Shown: positions 25,706-35,641, numbered from the stretch's first letter. The stretch is DNA of 64,000 nucleotides from Pseudomonas nitroreducens (GCF_014204515.1 NZ_JACHLI010000001.1:1-64000), one strand, 5' to 3'. A program made the numbers and translations. The notes: generated by a model from the sequence alone, not told the origin.

Positions 25706-26707
25706 TTAGGCAGCTTCGCTGGAGGCCTCGACAGGTTCAGCACGAGGCTGGAAGTGAATCTTGAGGTAGCGCTCGATGCGGGCTCGTGCAGTGTCGATCT
25801 GCATGCACATCCAGGACTGAAGCCTGCCGGCCTGATCTGGATCGCAGCACTTATCCGGAATTGACGAGAGGAATCGGTAGCCAACGGTAGTGCATCTATA
25901 GGCCTCCCCATCTTCCTGGAGAAGCCCGACGCGCAGTAGGTTCCCCAAGATCTTGGGTTGCGAATCTGCACTTCCCAGGTTTACCGGGAAGTAGGCCATG
26001 GTTCCGCTCCACTCGAGCATCATCTCAGCCAGATCGGGCTTCGTAACAAGACCTAGCGAGGCAACGCGGTAAAGCAACTGTAGGCAGTGCTTGGTGATCA
26101 CAAATTCACTGTCACTGAGCCCAGCCGCAGCCAACAGGGGACTGAAGTGCTTGGCAGAGGCGAGGTTGTAGTTGAAGTCGAAGTAGGCCTTGATCCGCCC
26201 GGCCGTCACCTGTTTCGGGAAGATCTCTCCATGCGTGTTCCATGGGTTAGCCATAGCTCGACGCACGAGCTCTTCACAAGTGGTACCAGGCGCAATCAGC
26301 GAGTACGGCTCTTCCACCCGGCTGCGGGAGTGGAAGCATTTGGAAATTTCCATGAAGGCAATGGCGCCAGAATGCGTAGGCGAGCACGCACAGATTATGC
26401 TGGGCGATGTGTTGAGCATCTCGCGGCAGGTGTACTTAGAAGCGCAGGCGAAGCCTCCGTGGAATTCGTAGGCCTGGCGGAGGAGCCCGGAGATCCTCCA
26501 GGATGGCTCCGCGAAGGCCTCAGGAACAGCTGCAGTTGCCTTACTGTAGTCCAGAGACACGCTCATGCAGCGGTCGCCCAAGCCCAACAGGACAGCGAAG
26601 CAACGTACACCTGGCCAGACGCTCGGCGCCTGTGCGGCGAGGGCTCGCATCATCTTCATGTCATCGACCACCAGCAGTAGGTGGCCGGTCGGGCAGGTCA
26701 AGCTCAT
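25706..26707 (-). CDS. Topoisomerase IA/III-like protein, paralogue C
   Basis: 333 residues (ATG 26707; GTG 26713 possible). It lies 22 nt upstream of paralogue B and shares its layout: IICACSPTHSGAIAF at the position of the DxD motif (first Asp lost), IKAYFDFNYNLASAKHF as the aromatic helix, a winged-helix-like stretch ILGNLLRVGLLQEDG, and CCDPDQAGRLQSWM near the end. The N-terminal TOPRIM strand is weaker (HLLLVVDDMKMM). The pair B-C plus copy A at 121-1158 form a three-member family in this window. Confidence 0.6.
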   Translation of the reverse strand: MSLTCPTGHLLLVVDDMKMMRALAAQAPSVWPGVRCFAVLLGLGDRCMSVSLDYSKATAAVPEAFAEPSWRISGLLRQAYEFHGGFACASKYTCREMLNTSPSIICACSPTHSGAIAFMEISKCFHSRSRVEEPYSLIAPGTTCEELVRRAMANPWNTHGEIFPKQVTAGRIKAYFDFNYNLASAKHFSPLLAAAGLSDSEFVITKHCLQLLYRVASLGLVTKPDLAEMMLEWSGTMAYFPVNLGSADSQPKILGNLLRVGLLQEDGEAYRCTTVGYRFLSSIPDKCCDPDQAGRLQSWMCMQIDTARARIERYLKIHFQPRAEPVEASSEAA

Positions 26708-26788
26708 CTGCACATGTCCTTAGGGCTGATCGAGCATTCGTCAAAAGTGCAGATAAGCACCTTATTATTTGAATTGCATAAGTGTCAG

Positions 26789-26983
26789 TCAGGCATCATG
26801 TAAAACTTTTCTGCTCGTCGAGTAGAACTTCTCGACCATCTCAAGCGAGCGATAAGAGTCCTGCACCCTCTCGATCTGATGAAGTAACGCGATCATCGAA
26901 ACGAGTAGCAGAACAATGAACCAGCCCGCCCGCACCACCCTCGCAGCAGGATGCGGGCGCGAAACCAGCTTTATGTCACTCAC
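26789..26983 (-). CDS. Small single-pass membrane protein
   Basis: 64 residues starting with GTG. One hydrophobic segment (about residues 20-38, AGWFIVLLLVSMIALL) followed by a helical, charged C-terminus. Lies 81 bp upstream of paralogue C on the same strand. The ribosome-binding site (GGAG) is 10 nt away, so the call is moderate. Confidence 0.45.
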   Translation of the reverse strand: MSDIKLVSRPHPAARVVRAGWFIVLLLVSMIALLHQIERVQDSYRSLEMVEKFYSTSRKVLHDA

Positions 26984-27091
26984 CGGGTATTGGCTCCAGG
27001 TTTAGTGTGCACGAAGGCTCTAGGCCGGGGCTTGGCTTGCAAGCTCAGCTGGCCAGGCCGCATTCTCGCAATTTCCTGCTAATTACGCCAC

Positions 27092-27116
27092 AAAAAAGGC
27101 CACCTCGATGGCGGCC
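27092..27116 (-). terminator. Rho-independent terminator (minus strand)
   Basis: Read on the minus strand: GGCCGCC, loop ATCGA, GGTGGCC, then six T residues; directly downstream of the gene ending at 27133. Confidence 0.8.
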
Positions 27117-27132
27117 CCTCGTTCTCGCAGGA

Positions 27133-28152
27133 TCAGGCTGCGCGCTCTTCCCCCAGCGCGCTGTTTGCCCAGGCCAACGCCGCACCGGCTTCCGGATAGT
27201 GCTGATAGGGCATGTACTGCTTCGACAGCAGGCAGAAGACCTTGTCGCTGCTGGGCTGCCCTGCCAGGTGTCCGCACCACTGCAGCTCCGCACTCCCCGG
27301 CCGGCCGGCAACCTCAGATACCAGAGCCTGTGCCGCAACGCGCTTACCACTCATGATCGTAACTCGGCGCCAATGCTTGTGGAGCAGCGGATCGTTCGCG
27401 CGGCCGCCAGCTTGACGGTAGACCTCGAAGGCACGCAGTAGCACCTCAAACGCCCCATAGATGCTGCCGGCGTTGCCCAGGGCGACCACCACCTGCTCCT
27501 CTCGATCCAGGTGATACTCGCTCACGTAGACTTGGTAGCGCTGGTGAAAGACATCCGCACGCAGCAGATCGTTGGTGCCAGGGATTTCGATGAAAGGAAC
27601 CCCTTCCTTGAGCACTTCCTTCAGATCCTGTTCGGCCAGGACAGGCTTCACATAGCCTTCAAGACCCTGCTCATCGAACAACGCATCCAGTGAGACGCCG
27701 AACACGTACTGGAAGAAGTCGTAGATCTCCTCGCGTTCAACACGCTCTGCTGCAAACAGGAGGTCGGCCAGCTGTTGCCAATCGGCGTGGCCACAGGCCC
27801 TGGCCCCCATGAGGATCGAGGTCGGCTGCGCCTCGAGCAGCGAATGATTCAAGTCGAAGGCTGCCGGCCGGGCACTGCTCGCAGCCAGGGACTCCACGGC
27901 CTTGATCGAGCGCTTGGATACCGCAGCCAAGGTGGCCACACAGCTCAACGGCGAGCCGTTGTACTCCAGATCCAGGCAGTGCAGGAGATTGTTCAGGAGG
28001 GCCTTGGGCAGCGCCTCAAAGGCCGTTCGGGCGGCACCCTTGGTCAGGATGTCCTCGGCAATCGAGGCGCTGTGCATCTGCGCGAACCGCGCCGTGTAGA
28101 CCCCGAAATCCCGGCGGTCGAGTACCAGCTTGCGAGCAGGATGTTTCCCCAT
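27133..28152 (-). CDS. Unknown protein divergent from recA
   Basis: 339 residues from ATG 28152 with AAAGGTGG upstream; the longer reading would run through the recA promoter and is rejected. The sequence is helical with a few strand-rich stretches (FFQYVFGVSLDALFDE, YQVYVSEYHLDREEQVVVAL). No recognised family. Its own transcript ends at the terminator at 27092-27116. Confidence 0.7.
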   Translation of the reverse strand: MGKHPARKLVLDRRDFGVYTARFAQMHSASIAEDILTKGAARTAFEALPKALLNNLLHCLDLEYNGSPLSCVATLAAVSKRSIKAVESLAASSARPAAFDLNHSLLEAQPTSILMGARACGHADWQQLADLLFAAERVEREEIYDFFQYVFGVSLDALFDEQGLEGYVKPVLAEQDLKEVLKEGVPFIEIPGTNDLLRADVFHQRYQVYVSEYHLDREEQVVVALGNAGSIYGAFEVLLRAFEVYRQAGGRANDPLLHKHWRRVTIMSGKRVAAQALVSEVAGRPGSAELQWCGHLAGQPSSDKVFCLLSKQYMPYQHYPEAGAALAWANSALGEERAA

Positions 28153-28280
28153 AACGAATCGCCACCTTTTAAAAATTATTGCCCCGACGAACAGCATATC
28201 GATGAGCACAAACCGATGGGAAACTTTAAGTCTGCCGAGATACCATAGGAGGATATTTTGAAGGCACCCTGCGATTTTCA

Positions 28281-28316
28281 TCATGACATATTGACATGAC
28301 GTCAATTTTCATTAAA
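28281..28316 (+). promoter_or_regulatory. recA promoter with a 19-bp element shared with 56204-56222
   Basis: TCATGACATATTGACATGA (28281-28299) is identical to the element before the gene at 56267. It contains direct repeats TGACAT-AT-TGACAT and inverted ends TCATG/CATGA, and its TTGACA (28291-28296) is a perfect -35 box, with a -10 box around TTAAAAT (28312-28318). No LexA-type CTG-N10-CAG box is visible between 28153 and 28355, so this recA seems to be under a different regulator. Confidence 0.65.
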
Positions 28317-28355
28317 ATGACGATCACAAGGTGCACGGAGCACGAGGAGAGACAC

Positions 28356-29774
<1,419 letters not shown>

Positions 29775-29788
29775 GCTGTTCTCGGATC

Positions 29789-29813
29789 GGCGGGGCCTAG
29801 AGCCCCGCCTTTT
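29789..29813 (+). terminator. Rho-independent terminator of recA
   Basis: GGCGGGGC, loop CTAGA, GCCCCGCC, then TTTT. Confidence 0.85.
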
Positions 29814-29839
29814 CTATTCCATCGAGACAAGGAAGCACC

Positions 29840-30379
29840 ATGGAACCCATATACGTTCCCGGTAAAGTCCCCGACGCGGATGCTGTCTTCGAGCACCTGT
29901 GGGCCAACCTGCCCTGGGCAGATCGTACTGACGCTCGCCGCGAAGTCTTCTTCAGCGACAAAGGCCTGGCCTACGAGTACGGCTCGGGTGCCGGCGTGCG
30001 CCTGTACGAGCCCGAGCTGTCCTGGGATTCGGTCGTGAAGGGCATTCAGCAAGACGCCGAGCGGGAGTTTGGGGTCAAGTTCGAAGCCTGCTTCATCAAC
30101 GGCTACGAAACCCAGCACCACGCGCTGGGGTGGCATGCCGACGATAGCCCGAGCATCGACGCGACTCGTCCGATACTGGTCTACTCCTTCGGACAGGCAC
30201 GCGAAATCTGGACGATTCCCAACGACGGAAACCAGGGCGACAAGCGCGCCTACCTGCTCGAGTCGGGCTCGCTGTTCGTCATGCCGGCGGGCATGCAGCA
30301 GACCCACAAGCACCGCATTCCAAAACATGACCGTCCCTGCAAGCCACGGATCAGCTTGACCTTCCGGGGCCTGGTCTAG
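29840..30379 (+). CDS. AlkB-like 2-oxoglutarate/Fe(II) dioxygenase
   Basis: 179 residues with AAGGA before the ATG. The iron ligands GWHADD (His99, Asp101) and a His in QQTHKHRIP (156 or 158), plus the 2-oxoglutarate-binding arginines in RISLTFR (170 and 176), are present. AlkB enzymes remove methyl groups from 1-methyladenine and 3-methylcytosine in DNA or RNA. Lies just downstream of recA in the same direction but with its own terminator between, so it is a separate transcript of the repair group. Confidence 0.88.
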   Translation: MEPIYVPGKVPDADAVFEHLWANLPWADRTDARREVFFSDKGLAYEYGSGAGVRLYEPELSWDSVVKGIQQDAEREFGVKFEACFINGYETQHHALGWHADDSPSIDATRPILVYSFGQAREIWTIPNDGNQGDKRAYLLESGSLFVMPAGMQQTHKHRIPKHDRPCKPRISLTFRGLV

Positions 30380-30395
30380 GTCTTGGGATGAAGAG

Positions 30396-30417
30396 AGGCG
30401 CCATTGGGCGCCTTTTT
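30396..30417 (+). terminator. Rho-independent terminator
   Basis: GGCGCC, ATTG, GGCGCC and five T residues, 17 nt after the AlkB-like gene. Confidence 0.75.
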
Positions 30418-30492
30418 CATTTCTGTGTTATTCGCTATACGTCGCATATATCAAACAAACTTTCTCGAACTTGAAGTACATCATCGTTACTT

Positions 30493-30508
30493 CGGATGTT
30501 AACATCCG
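30493..30508. promoter_or_regulatory. 16-bp perfect palindrome, possible operator
   Basis: CGGATGTTAACATCCG, 26 bp before the GTG start of the zinc-ribbon gene. It lies where an operator would overlap the promoter or early leader. Confidence 0.4.
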
Positions 30509-30534
30509 CCTATAACAATAAGAGGGACACTATA

Positions 30535-30738
30535 GTGAGCCACAACTGCTCCAAGTGCGGATCGCACAACACTCATAAGTTCAACTACGAGCACTTCCGC
30601 GTCGACTACCTCGACACTTCCATCGACTTCCACGGGATTCAGGGCCATCAGTGCCTGGATTGCCGCAACCTTGATCTGTCGCCGGCATGCCAGGCCAAGG
30701 TCGATCAAGTTGATATTGCCATTCGCGCAGGCCTATAG
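30535..30738 (+). CDS. Small zinc-ribbon protein
   Basis: 67 residues starting at GTG 30535 with AGAGGG 8 nt upstream; an ATG at 30496 lies inside the palindrome and is less likely. CSKC near the N-terminus and CLDC near the middle, 40 residues apart, form a typical zinc ribbon. Such proteins bind nucleic acid or protein partners. Function unknown. Confidence 0.65.
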   Translation: MSHNCSKCGSHNTHKFNYEHFRVDYLDTSIDFHGIQGHQCLDCRNLDLSPACQAKVDQVDIAIRAGL

Positions 30739-30801
30739 CCGCCGAACATTGCGGGTGCTGGTGATCCATCTGTAAATTTGAGGAATACGCAGGAGATTTC
30801 C

Positions 30802-31299
30802 ATGAGCACCAAGCACGCACTGATCAAAGAACTGTTCCAGGTCGACGAGAAAGGCCAGCCTCTGCCCCTATTCGAGATCAAGATCGGCAAGGAGATGACT
30901 CCCGACGGTCTGTTCGACAGAAAGCCGATCCTGGAGCTCTCCCACTCCAACTACGCCTACGGGCTGATCAAGTCCATTGACGATGAGGTCAATCGCCTCA
31001 TGGACGGTATCGGTCAGGCCACCAGCAACCTCGAGGCCGAGAAGGTCGTACAGGACTGCCTCCTGCTTAGCGAGCATTCCAAGAAGTTGGCCTACCAGGC
31101 TTACTTCCTGGACACAGCGGACAGGAACTACTGGGTAACGCTCGAATCGCTTTCCAAGGTAGGCAGAACCGAGGTCTTGGGTGGCATGGCCAAATCTCTT
31201 GAAAAGCTGTGCTACGGCAATCTGAAGCCTGGCCAGCACCCTGCTCTGCCAGGTGAAGCCAAGCCGGCGCGCGAGAAGGACGATTCTCCGCAGCCGTGA
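30802..31299 (+). CDS. Unknown helical protein
   Basis: 165 residues from ATG 30802 (GGAG 7 nt upstream). Mainly helices (IKSIDDEVNRLMDGIGQATS, KVVQDCLLLSEHSKKLAYQA) and a Pro/charged tail. Followed by a terminator. No family recognised. Confidence 0.65.
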   Translation: MSTKHALIKELFQVDEKGQPLPLFEIKIGKEMTPDGLFDRKPILELSHSNYAYGLIKSIDDEVNRLMDGIGQATSNLEAEKVVQDCLLLSEHSKKLAYQAYFLDTADRNYWVTLESLSKVGRTEVLGGMAKSLEKLCYGNLKPGQHPALPGEAKPAREKDDSPQP

Positions 31300-31331
31300 G
31301 AATCGTGACCCCAGGGTCAGCACCTGAACAA

Positions 31332-31354
31332 GGCCACCGCGAGGTGGCCTTTTT
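31332..31354 (+). terminator. Rho-independent terminator
   Basis: GGCCACC, loop GCGA, GGTGGCC, then T-run. Confidence 0.8.
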
Positions 31355-31448
31355 CAATCCCAAAATGTGAAGAAAGTGTGAAGTAGTGTCAGCTCGCAGA
31401 TGCGAAACGTACCGCTTATCGGACTTCACGTTGGAATGATCGCCTAGG

Positions 31449-31706
31449 CTAAAAGTCGCAGATATATTTCCGGCCATCATTAGAACGACCTATAACAACC
31501 TCATCGTGCCTAACGTCGTAGACCTCTATCCAGTTCAGCTCGTGCTGCTCTCGAACCGGTTTTGCATCAGCCAGTTCCCTAATGAGTCGCACGTAGTGGT
31601 CGAGAGGGAGCTCAAGCCAGCCCGCATCGTGGGTGATGGCCTCTATGAAACCCAGGACGGGAAAACCCATAGCTCCAGCGACATGCTGGTAGCCAAACAA
31701 CCCCAT
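31449..31706 (-). CDS. Unknown small protein
   Basis: 85 residues from ATG 31706 with GAGG 5 nt upstream. The sequence reads like a real protein (LELPLDHYVRLIRELADAKP, NWIEVYDVRHDEVVIGRS). The frame stays open upstream to 31808 without another standard start, which leaves room for a start-site error. The overlapping plus-strand ORF at 31506-31901 has no ribosome-binding site and is taken as its shadow. Confidence 0.5.
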   Translation of the reverse strand: MGLFGYQHVAGAMGFPVLGFIEAITHDAGWLELPLDHYVRLIRELADAKPVREQHELNWIEVYDVRHDEVVIGRSNDGRKYICDF

Positions 31707-31824
31707 TACGACCTCGTTCCGGAGCTTCAGGTGCTCTGCCTGGGTCGCGACGAGCCTATTGCCCGTGACATCCTGGTATCCAACATCAGGCTCAAGGTCG
31801 AAAGCCTAAACAACCTCGCTCAGG

Positions 31825-32292
31825 CTATTTCCTCGGCTTTGGTGAGCGGGGTGACCGTGGTTTCCGAGGACGCGCCTCCGCCACGTTTCCAGCACCGCTA
31901 GGACGATCCCTAGCTGCCTCAAGCTCCATCAGCTGGGAGAGGATTTGAGCAACCTCGGTACGCTTCTGATCCTCGATCAGCTTTGCAAGGGCTGGCCTGG
32001 CGTCAGTGCGCTTGATAGAGCTCGCACTCTCCGGGATCACAAAGGCCTCTATGCGCCGGCCCATAAGCCCCCGACGCGTACCTTCTAAACCATCATCGCC
32101 TTTGATGGCTTGATCCTCCAGCGCCCTGTCCAGGCTTGGATTGTCTATGCCCAGCAGCAGGGCCGGCCCACGGTATGTCGCGTCCAGCCTTCCAACATAT
32201 TGGCCGGCTGACTTCCCGCAGTCACAGAGCCTCTCCTGCCTGGAAATCAGTTTCACAACGTCGCCGCAGTTCAAGCAGCACAAAAGCTTCAT
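31825..32292 (-). CDS. Protein with zinc-ribbon N-terminus and basic tail
   Basis: 155 residues. LLCCLNCGDVVKLISRQ and RLCDCGKSAGQYVG form two Cys pairs as in a common phage/plasmid family of unknown function whose members begin with such a ribbon. The middle is helical and the end is strongly basic (RPRKPRSPRSPKPRK), suggesting nucleic-acid contact. A GGGGC-GCA-GCCCC hairpin lies between an AGGAGG site and the ATG, an unusual arrangement that could control translation. Confidence 0.6.
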   Translation of the reverse strand: MKLLCCLNCGDVVKLISRQERLCDCGKSAGQYVGRLDATYRGPALLLGIDNPSLDRALEDQAIKGDDGLEGTRRGLMGRRIEAFVIPESASSIKRTDARPALAKLIEDQKRTEVAQILSQLMELEAARDRPSGAGNVAEARPRKPRSPRSPKPRK

Positions 32293-32342
32293 GTGTGCAG
32301 GGGCTGCGCCCCTCCTCCATCAGACGATGTTCTTCGGCTGGA

Positions 32343-33494
32343 CTAGATGTCCAGAACGGCAGTTGCGGCCTTAGTCCATAGCTTATCGCTGACCAGGTGG
32401 CTGATACAGGGGAGCTTCACCAGCTTGAAGATCTGGCCGGCAAGGCCCTTGTGCTGCTCACAGGCAGCGACAATCGCTTCCTCCGGGATTGTCTCAAGGA
32501 TTCCTGTTACAAGCCCTGCAGATGCCTTGGATGCCTTCGAGACGAGCGTGAAAACCTTCTCTTCGTTCGGAATCTCTGCGCCAAGGTAGTCAAGGTAGGC
32601 CGCGTGCCCATCCAGGTGCATCATCAGGCCGGCGTACCAGTCCGCACCATCGTCGATCAGACGCTTGATGAAAGCCTGATCCTCTGGGCGGTCTCTGCGT
32701 TGCTTGAGCTGAAAGTACTGGAAGAAGAGCTCGTGCCCGATCTTAGAGGCAGCGGCCGGCGTGTAAAGGCTTTGCTGCAGCCCACTGAGGGGAGAGCCTG
32801 TTGAGGCCGCCAGCGCTTTGATGATGTCGACGTTTCTCGTTCCTGCTGCCATGCAGGAGGTCATGCTCGGGTGCACCGTCAGCTTGTCGTTAGCAAGGAT
32901 CGAGGCGACATGGGAGCGCTTTTCCAGGGGGTTATAGCGCTTGGTGACGGGGTTCATCATTAGGGCATCGAACCCTGCCTTGTCGCCAGAGGTAAGCGTC
33001 GACACGAACAATGCCGAGCACTCCCACTCATCCAGGCTCACTGGGAGAGTGGAGATATCCCTTGTGGCTCCACTTGGCAGCTGCATGATCGACACATGCG
33101 GAGTCCTGGCAGCAAAAACCTGCAGTGCCCGCTGTGCAACATCAGGCTCTTTGAAGACCTGAAGCATCACTCTCTCGGTATATGCAGGGTCGACAATAAG
33201 GCAGCAGGCAGCAAGGCTGTAGTTCTTTTGAACGACGTCACGAAATGCTCTTCGCCACTCATCAGGGTTATAAGGAAGATATCTATCGACAATCTCGCCT
33301 TCAAATTCATCGATCTCCGAATACCTCTTGTCGATGAATTTCACGACATCATCAACTGTGGCTCCTTTCTCCAATGAGGTAAGTAGCTCAAGTGCCCTGC
33401 TAGGAGCCATCTTCGTGCTCTTGTCCGAGCCGATCACCAGAGCCTTGACCCACTCGATACTAATCCCACAGTAAAACGCTTGTGATGCTTTCAT
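32343..33494 (-). CDS. Large helical protein of unknown function
   Basis: 383 residues, nearly all helical, with alternating short helix pairs reminiscent of HEAT or ankyrin-like repeats (HVSIMQLPSGATRDISTL, VDIIKALAASTGSPLSGLQQ, IKRLIDDGADWYAGLMMHL). Ends TAVLDI; the plus-strand helical protein at 35936 ends similarly (ADVLQI), a faint sign of kinship. No enzyme motif is visible. Confidence 0.65.
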   Translation of the reverse strand: MKASQAFYCGISIEWVKALVIGSDKSTKMAPSRALELLTSLEKGATVDDVVKFIDKRYSEIDEFEGEIVDRYLPYNPDEWRRAFRDVVQKNYSLAACCLIVDPAYTERVMLQVFKEPDVAQRALQVFAARTPHVSIMQLPSGATRDISTLPVSLDEWECSALFVSTLTSGDKAGFDALMMNPVTKRYNPLEKRSHVASILANDKLTVHPSMTSCMAAGTRNVDIIKALAASTGSPLSGLQQSLYTPAAASKIGHELFFQYFQLKQRRDRPEDQAFIKRLIDDGADWYAGLMMHLDGHAAYLDYLGAEIPNEEKVFTLVSKASKASAGLVTGILETIPEEAIVAACEQHKGLAGQIFKLVKLPCISHLVSDKLWTKAATAVLDI

Positions 33495-33629
33495 GTCCTG
33501 ATCTCTAGGGCAGGCATCACAAGGTGATGCACAGGCTATCTGGTTCGTGCCGGCGGTTGTTGCCGATGGAGCTTTTGAGCTGGGTTGTTCGGATGGTTAG
33601 CCTTTTAGCGGAATATTGAGCCGGCCCGG
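33495..33629. other. Intergenic spacer with no recognised feature
   Basis: 135 bp between two minus-strand genes. No terminator or ORF with a ribosome-binding site stands out. Confidence 0.4.
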
Positions 33630-34172
33630 TCATGTGCTCAGATCGACCTCGAGTGCCGACTTCCGCTTGGGGACGGGAATGATCTGTCTGGCCTCAAATG
33701 CGATGTAGGCGTCAGCATGTCCCTCGGTGTAGATCACACCGTCATAGCCGGAATCTTCCAGTGCCTTGCGCAACGATACCTGCGGCAGTGCCTCCAGCAG
33801 GCCGTAATGGCAGTAGTCGAGCCCCTTGAAGGCGCTGCAGAGCTCAGCCTTAGCCCGGTCACTGACCGGGAGTTCAGCGATCACGTCGGCAGCAGCCTTA
33901 CCGCGCAGATCCAGCGGCCGGCGAATGTCGAGGTAAACCTCCCGCACAACCGCTCCATAGCACCTGGCGAACCGCTCGCTGGCGGTGAAGTACGCGCCCA
34001 GACGGCGCTTATCCAAGGTGTGCACCGGAGCAGTACGGTATCGCACGAAGGCGCCATTGGTGCCGTGGAATACCCTCAGGGGATGCCCATCCGCAGTTCG
34101 CACGACCGTCGCAGCAAGCAGCTTGGCCAGCCTGGCCGGCACTTTCGGCTGCGTGTCCTGAACATCACTCAT
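33630..34172 (-). CDS. ADP-ribosyltransferase-like protein (polyvalent-type ART)
   Basis: 180 residues, a single ART-like domain. LRVFHGTNGAFVRY supplies the H-G-T motif, LGAYFTASERFARCYG the aromatic-Ser/Ala part, EVYLDIRRPLDL the core strand, and GYDGVIYTEGHADAYIAFEA-R-QI the end with a possible catalytic Glu. This matches the ADP-ribosyltransferase domain of phage and plasmid polyvalent proteins. Overlaps by 4 nt (ATGA) the upstream gene at 34169, whose C-terminus is another copy of the domain, so the two likely arose by duplication and act in concert. Confidence 0.75.
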   Translation of the reverse strand: MSDVQDTQPKVPARLAKLLAATVVRTADGHPLRVFHGTNGAFVRYRTAPVHTLDKRRLGAYFTASERFARCYGAVVREVYLDIRRPLDLRGKAAADVIAELPVSDRAKAELCSAFKGLDYCHYGLLEALPQVSLRKALEDSGYDGVIYTEGHADAYIAFEARQIIPVPKRKSALEVDLST

Positions 34173-35641
34173 CGAGTGAAGTCCGGGCTTGAAGGGTCGT
34201 AGGCACGCTCGCGGCCGATGGCGCTCTTGATCTGGTTCGGGCTGAACACGATCCAGGAGTCTTTGCCCTTGTCCTCATAGGCGTTGCTGTACACCACACC
34301 GTCGTAGCCTTTACGCGAGAGGACAGCGGTAATGATCGCACGGCCGTCGGCATCGTCGCCCCCGCACTCGCCCATCCACTCCTCCTGGATCTCGTTGACC
34401 TCGGCCTCCGAAAGAATCCCCTGCTCCACCAGGGAGTCGATAATCTCGTCTGGGTGCCACCAAAGGATGTCGGGCAGCCGCACCGGGTTTTGCACAGAGA
34501 GGTAGACCGGGAGAATCCGGCACTGGTGATCGTAATCGTCGGTACGGTGCTCCTTCGAAGAAGTGCGACCACTGTGCACCTGCAGGATGTCTTCGGCCGC
34601 CTTTGCTGTACCGAAGTGGCTTGAGAGGCCGTAGGTCTCGAACTCGCTAAAGTCGTTCGTGTTCGTGCCGTGGTAAACCACCCGAGGCTGTCCATCAGGG
34701 GTGACCACTCGGCTGTTCTTGAACCAGCGCTTGAACCGGTCGTTGTCAGTGTCGATTGCCCGGCCCTGCTGCACAGGAATCTGTACCCTGGACGGGTCAA
34801 TGAGCAGGCCGGCGGAAAGACCCTGGGTGTTCCAGGCTTCGACATTGGGTGCATACATGGCTCGTAGTGCACCGAGACTTGCCTTGAGCTCGTCGTTGCA
34901 CTCACGCATGAGCGTGTTATCCACGAAGCGATTCAGACCTTCGAAGTTGAACCTCGGTAGTTCCAGGCTGCAGAGGCTGTTGATCGGGATCTGGCGCAGT
35001 TCATCCAAAACTGTCATCTCGGCCTCAAGGATGTACGACTCGACCGCATAACCGAGACAAGCCGTGGTGATGACCTCCCATGCGTTCTGGCCCAGGATAT
35101 CCCTGCAGTCACGCACGGAGCCCACGCTCAGCCACTCCCAGATATCGGGGGTCAGGCTTCCAAGCGATCCATGCAGGTCGGTGGGCTTCTTCGAAGGTTG
35201 CACAGTGACCTTATGCAGATCACCCCATTCACGGTCAATCTTCTCCTGGAGCTGATTCACCGCACGGTGATCACAGGAGTCTGGATATCGGGGGCGGCCA
35301 CTGCGCAGCCCCAGGAAGACCCTAGCATACCCGTCCAGCAGATCGATCCCGGAAGGAAATCCAGCAGATACCAGCGCTTTGCGCCGGCTCTGCAACAGTT
35401 CTGACGCGATCTTGAAGTCCACTTGAGGCATAAACCCCTCAAGAATAGGCTTGGCTAGGCTGAAGGAGGCCCTCACGAGGTCACCCACCAGGTCAGCATC
35501 AGATGCACCCTGCAAGTGTACAGCGCCCTGCACATTCAGGCGCTGGCGCAGGAAGTTGGCGAGCTTGAGCTGCTCATCATGCAATTCAGCGTGGCTAGCC
35601 TGCTGGCGCTGGGGATCGGCTTGAGTAGAGTACGCGGTCAT
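34169..35641 (-). CDS. Two-domain protein with C-terminal ADP-ribosyltransferase-like domain
   Basis: 490 residues from ATG 35641 (GAGGAG 5 nt upstream). The N-terminal 310 residues are helical and unknown. The C-terminal part repeats the ART motifs: PRVVYHGTNTNDFSEFE, SSHFGTAKAAEDIL, LPVYLSVQNPVRLPD, GYDGVVYSNAYEDKGKDSWI and VFSPNQIKSAIG. It is an element typical of polyvalent proteins that travel with plasmid or phage DNA into the recipient cell and modify host targets (family knowledge). The target here is unknown. Confidence 0.75.
   Translation of the reverse strand: MTAYSTQADPQRQQASHAELHDEQLKLANFLRQRLNVQGAVHLQGASDADLVGDLVRASFSLAKPILEGFMPQVDFKIASELLQSRRKALVSAGFPSGIDLLDGYARVFLGLRSGRPRYPDSCDHRAVNQLQEKIDREWGDLHKVTVQPSKKPTDLHGSLGSLTPDIWEWLSVGSVRDCRDILGQNAWEVITTACLGYAVESYILEAEMTVLDELRQIPINSLCSLELPRFNFEGLNRFVDNTLMRECNDELKASLGALRAMYAPNVEAWNTQGLSAGLLIDPSRVQIPVQQGRAIDTDNDRFKRWFKNSRVVTPDGQPRVVYHGTNTNDFSEFETYGLSSHFGTAKAAEDILQVHSGRTSSKEHRTDDYDHQCRILPVYLSVQNPVRLPDILWWHPDEIIDSLVEQGILSEAEVNEIQEEWMGECGGDDADGRAIITAVLSRKGYDGVVYSNAYEDKGKDSWIVFSPNQIKSAIGRERAYDPSSPDFTR

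Noticed and set aside
28153..28355. LexA box for recA
   Set aside because: No CTG-N10-CAG sequence found in the recA upstream region.
31506..31901. Plus-strand ORF of 131 codons
   Set aside because: GTG start with no ribosome-binding site; the opposite 85-codon ORF has one and reads as a more natural protein.
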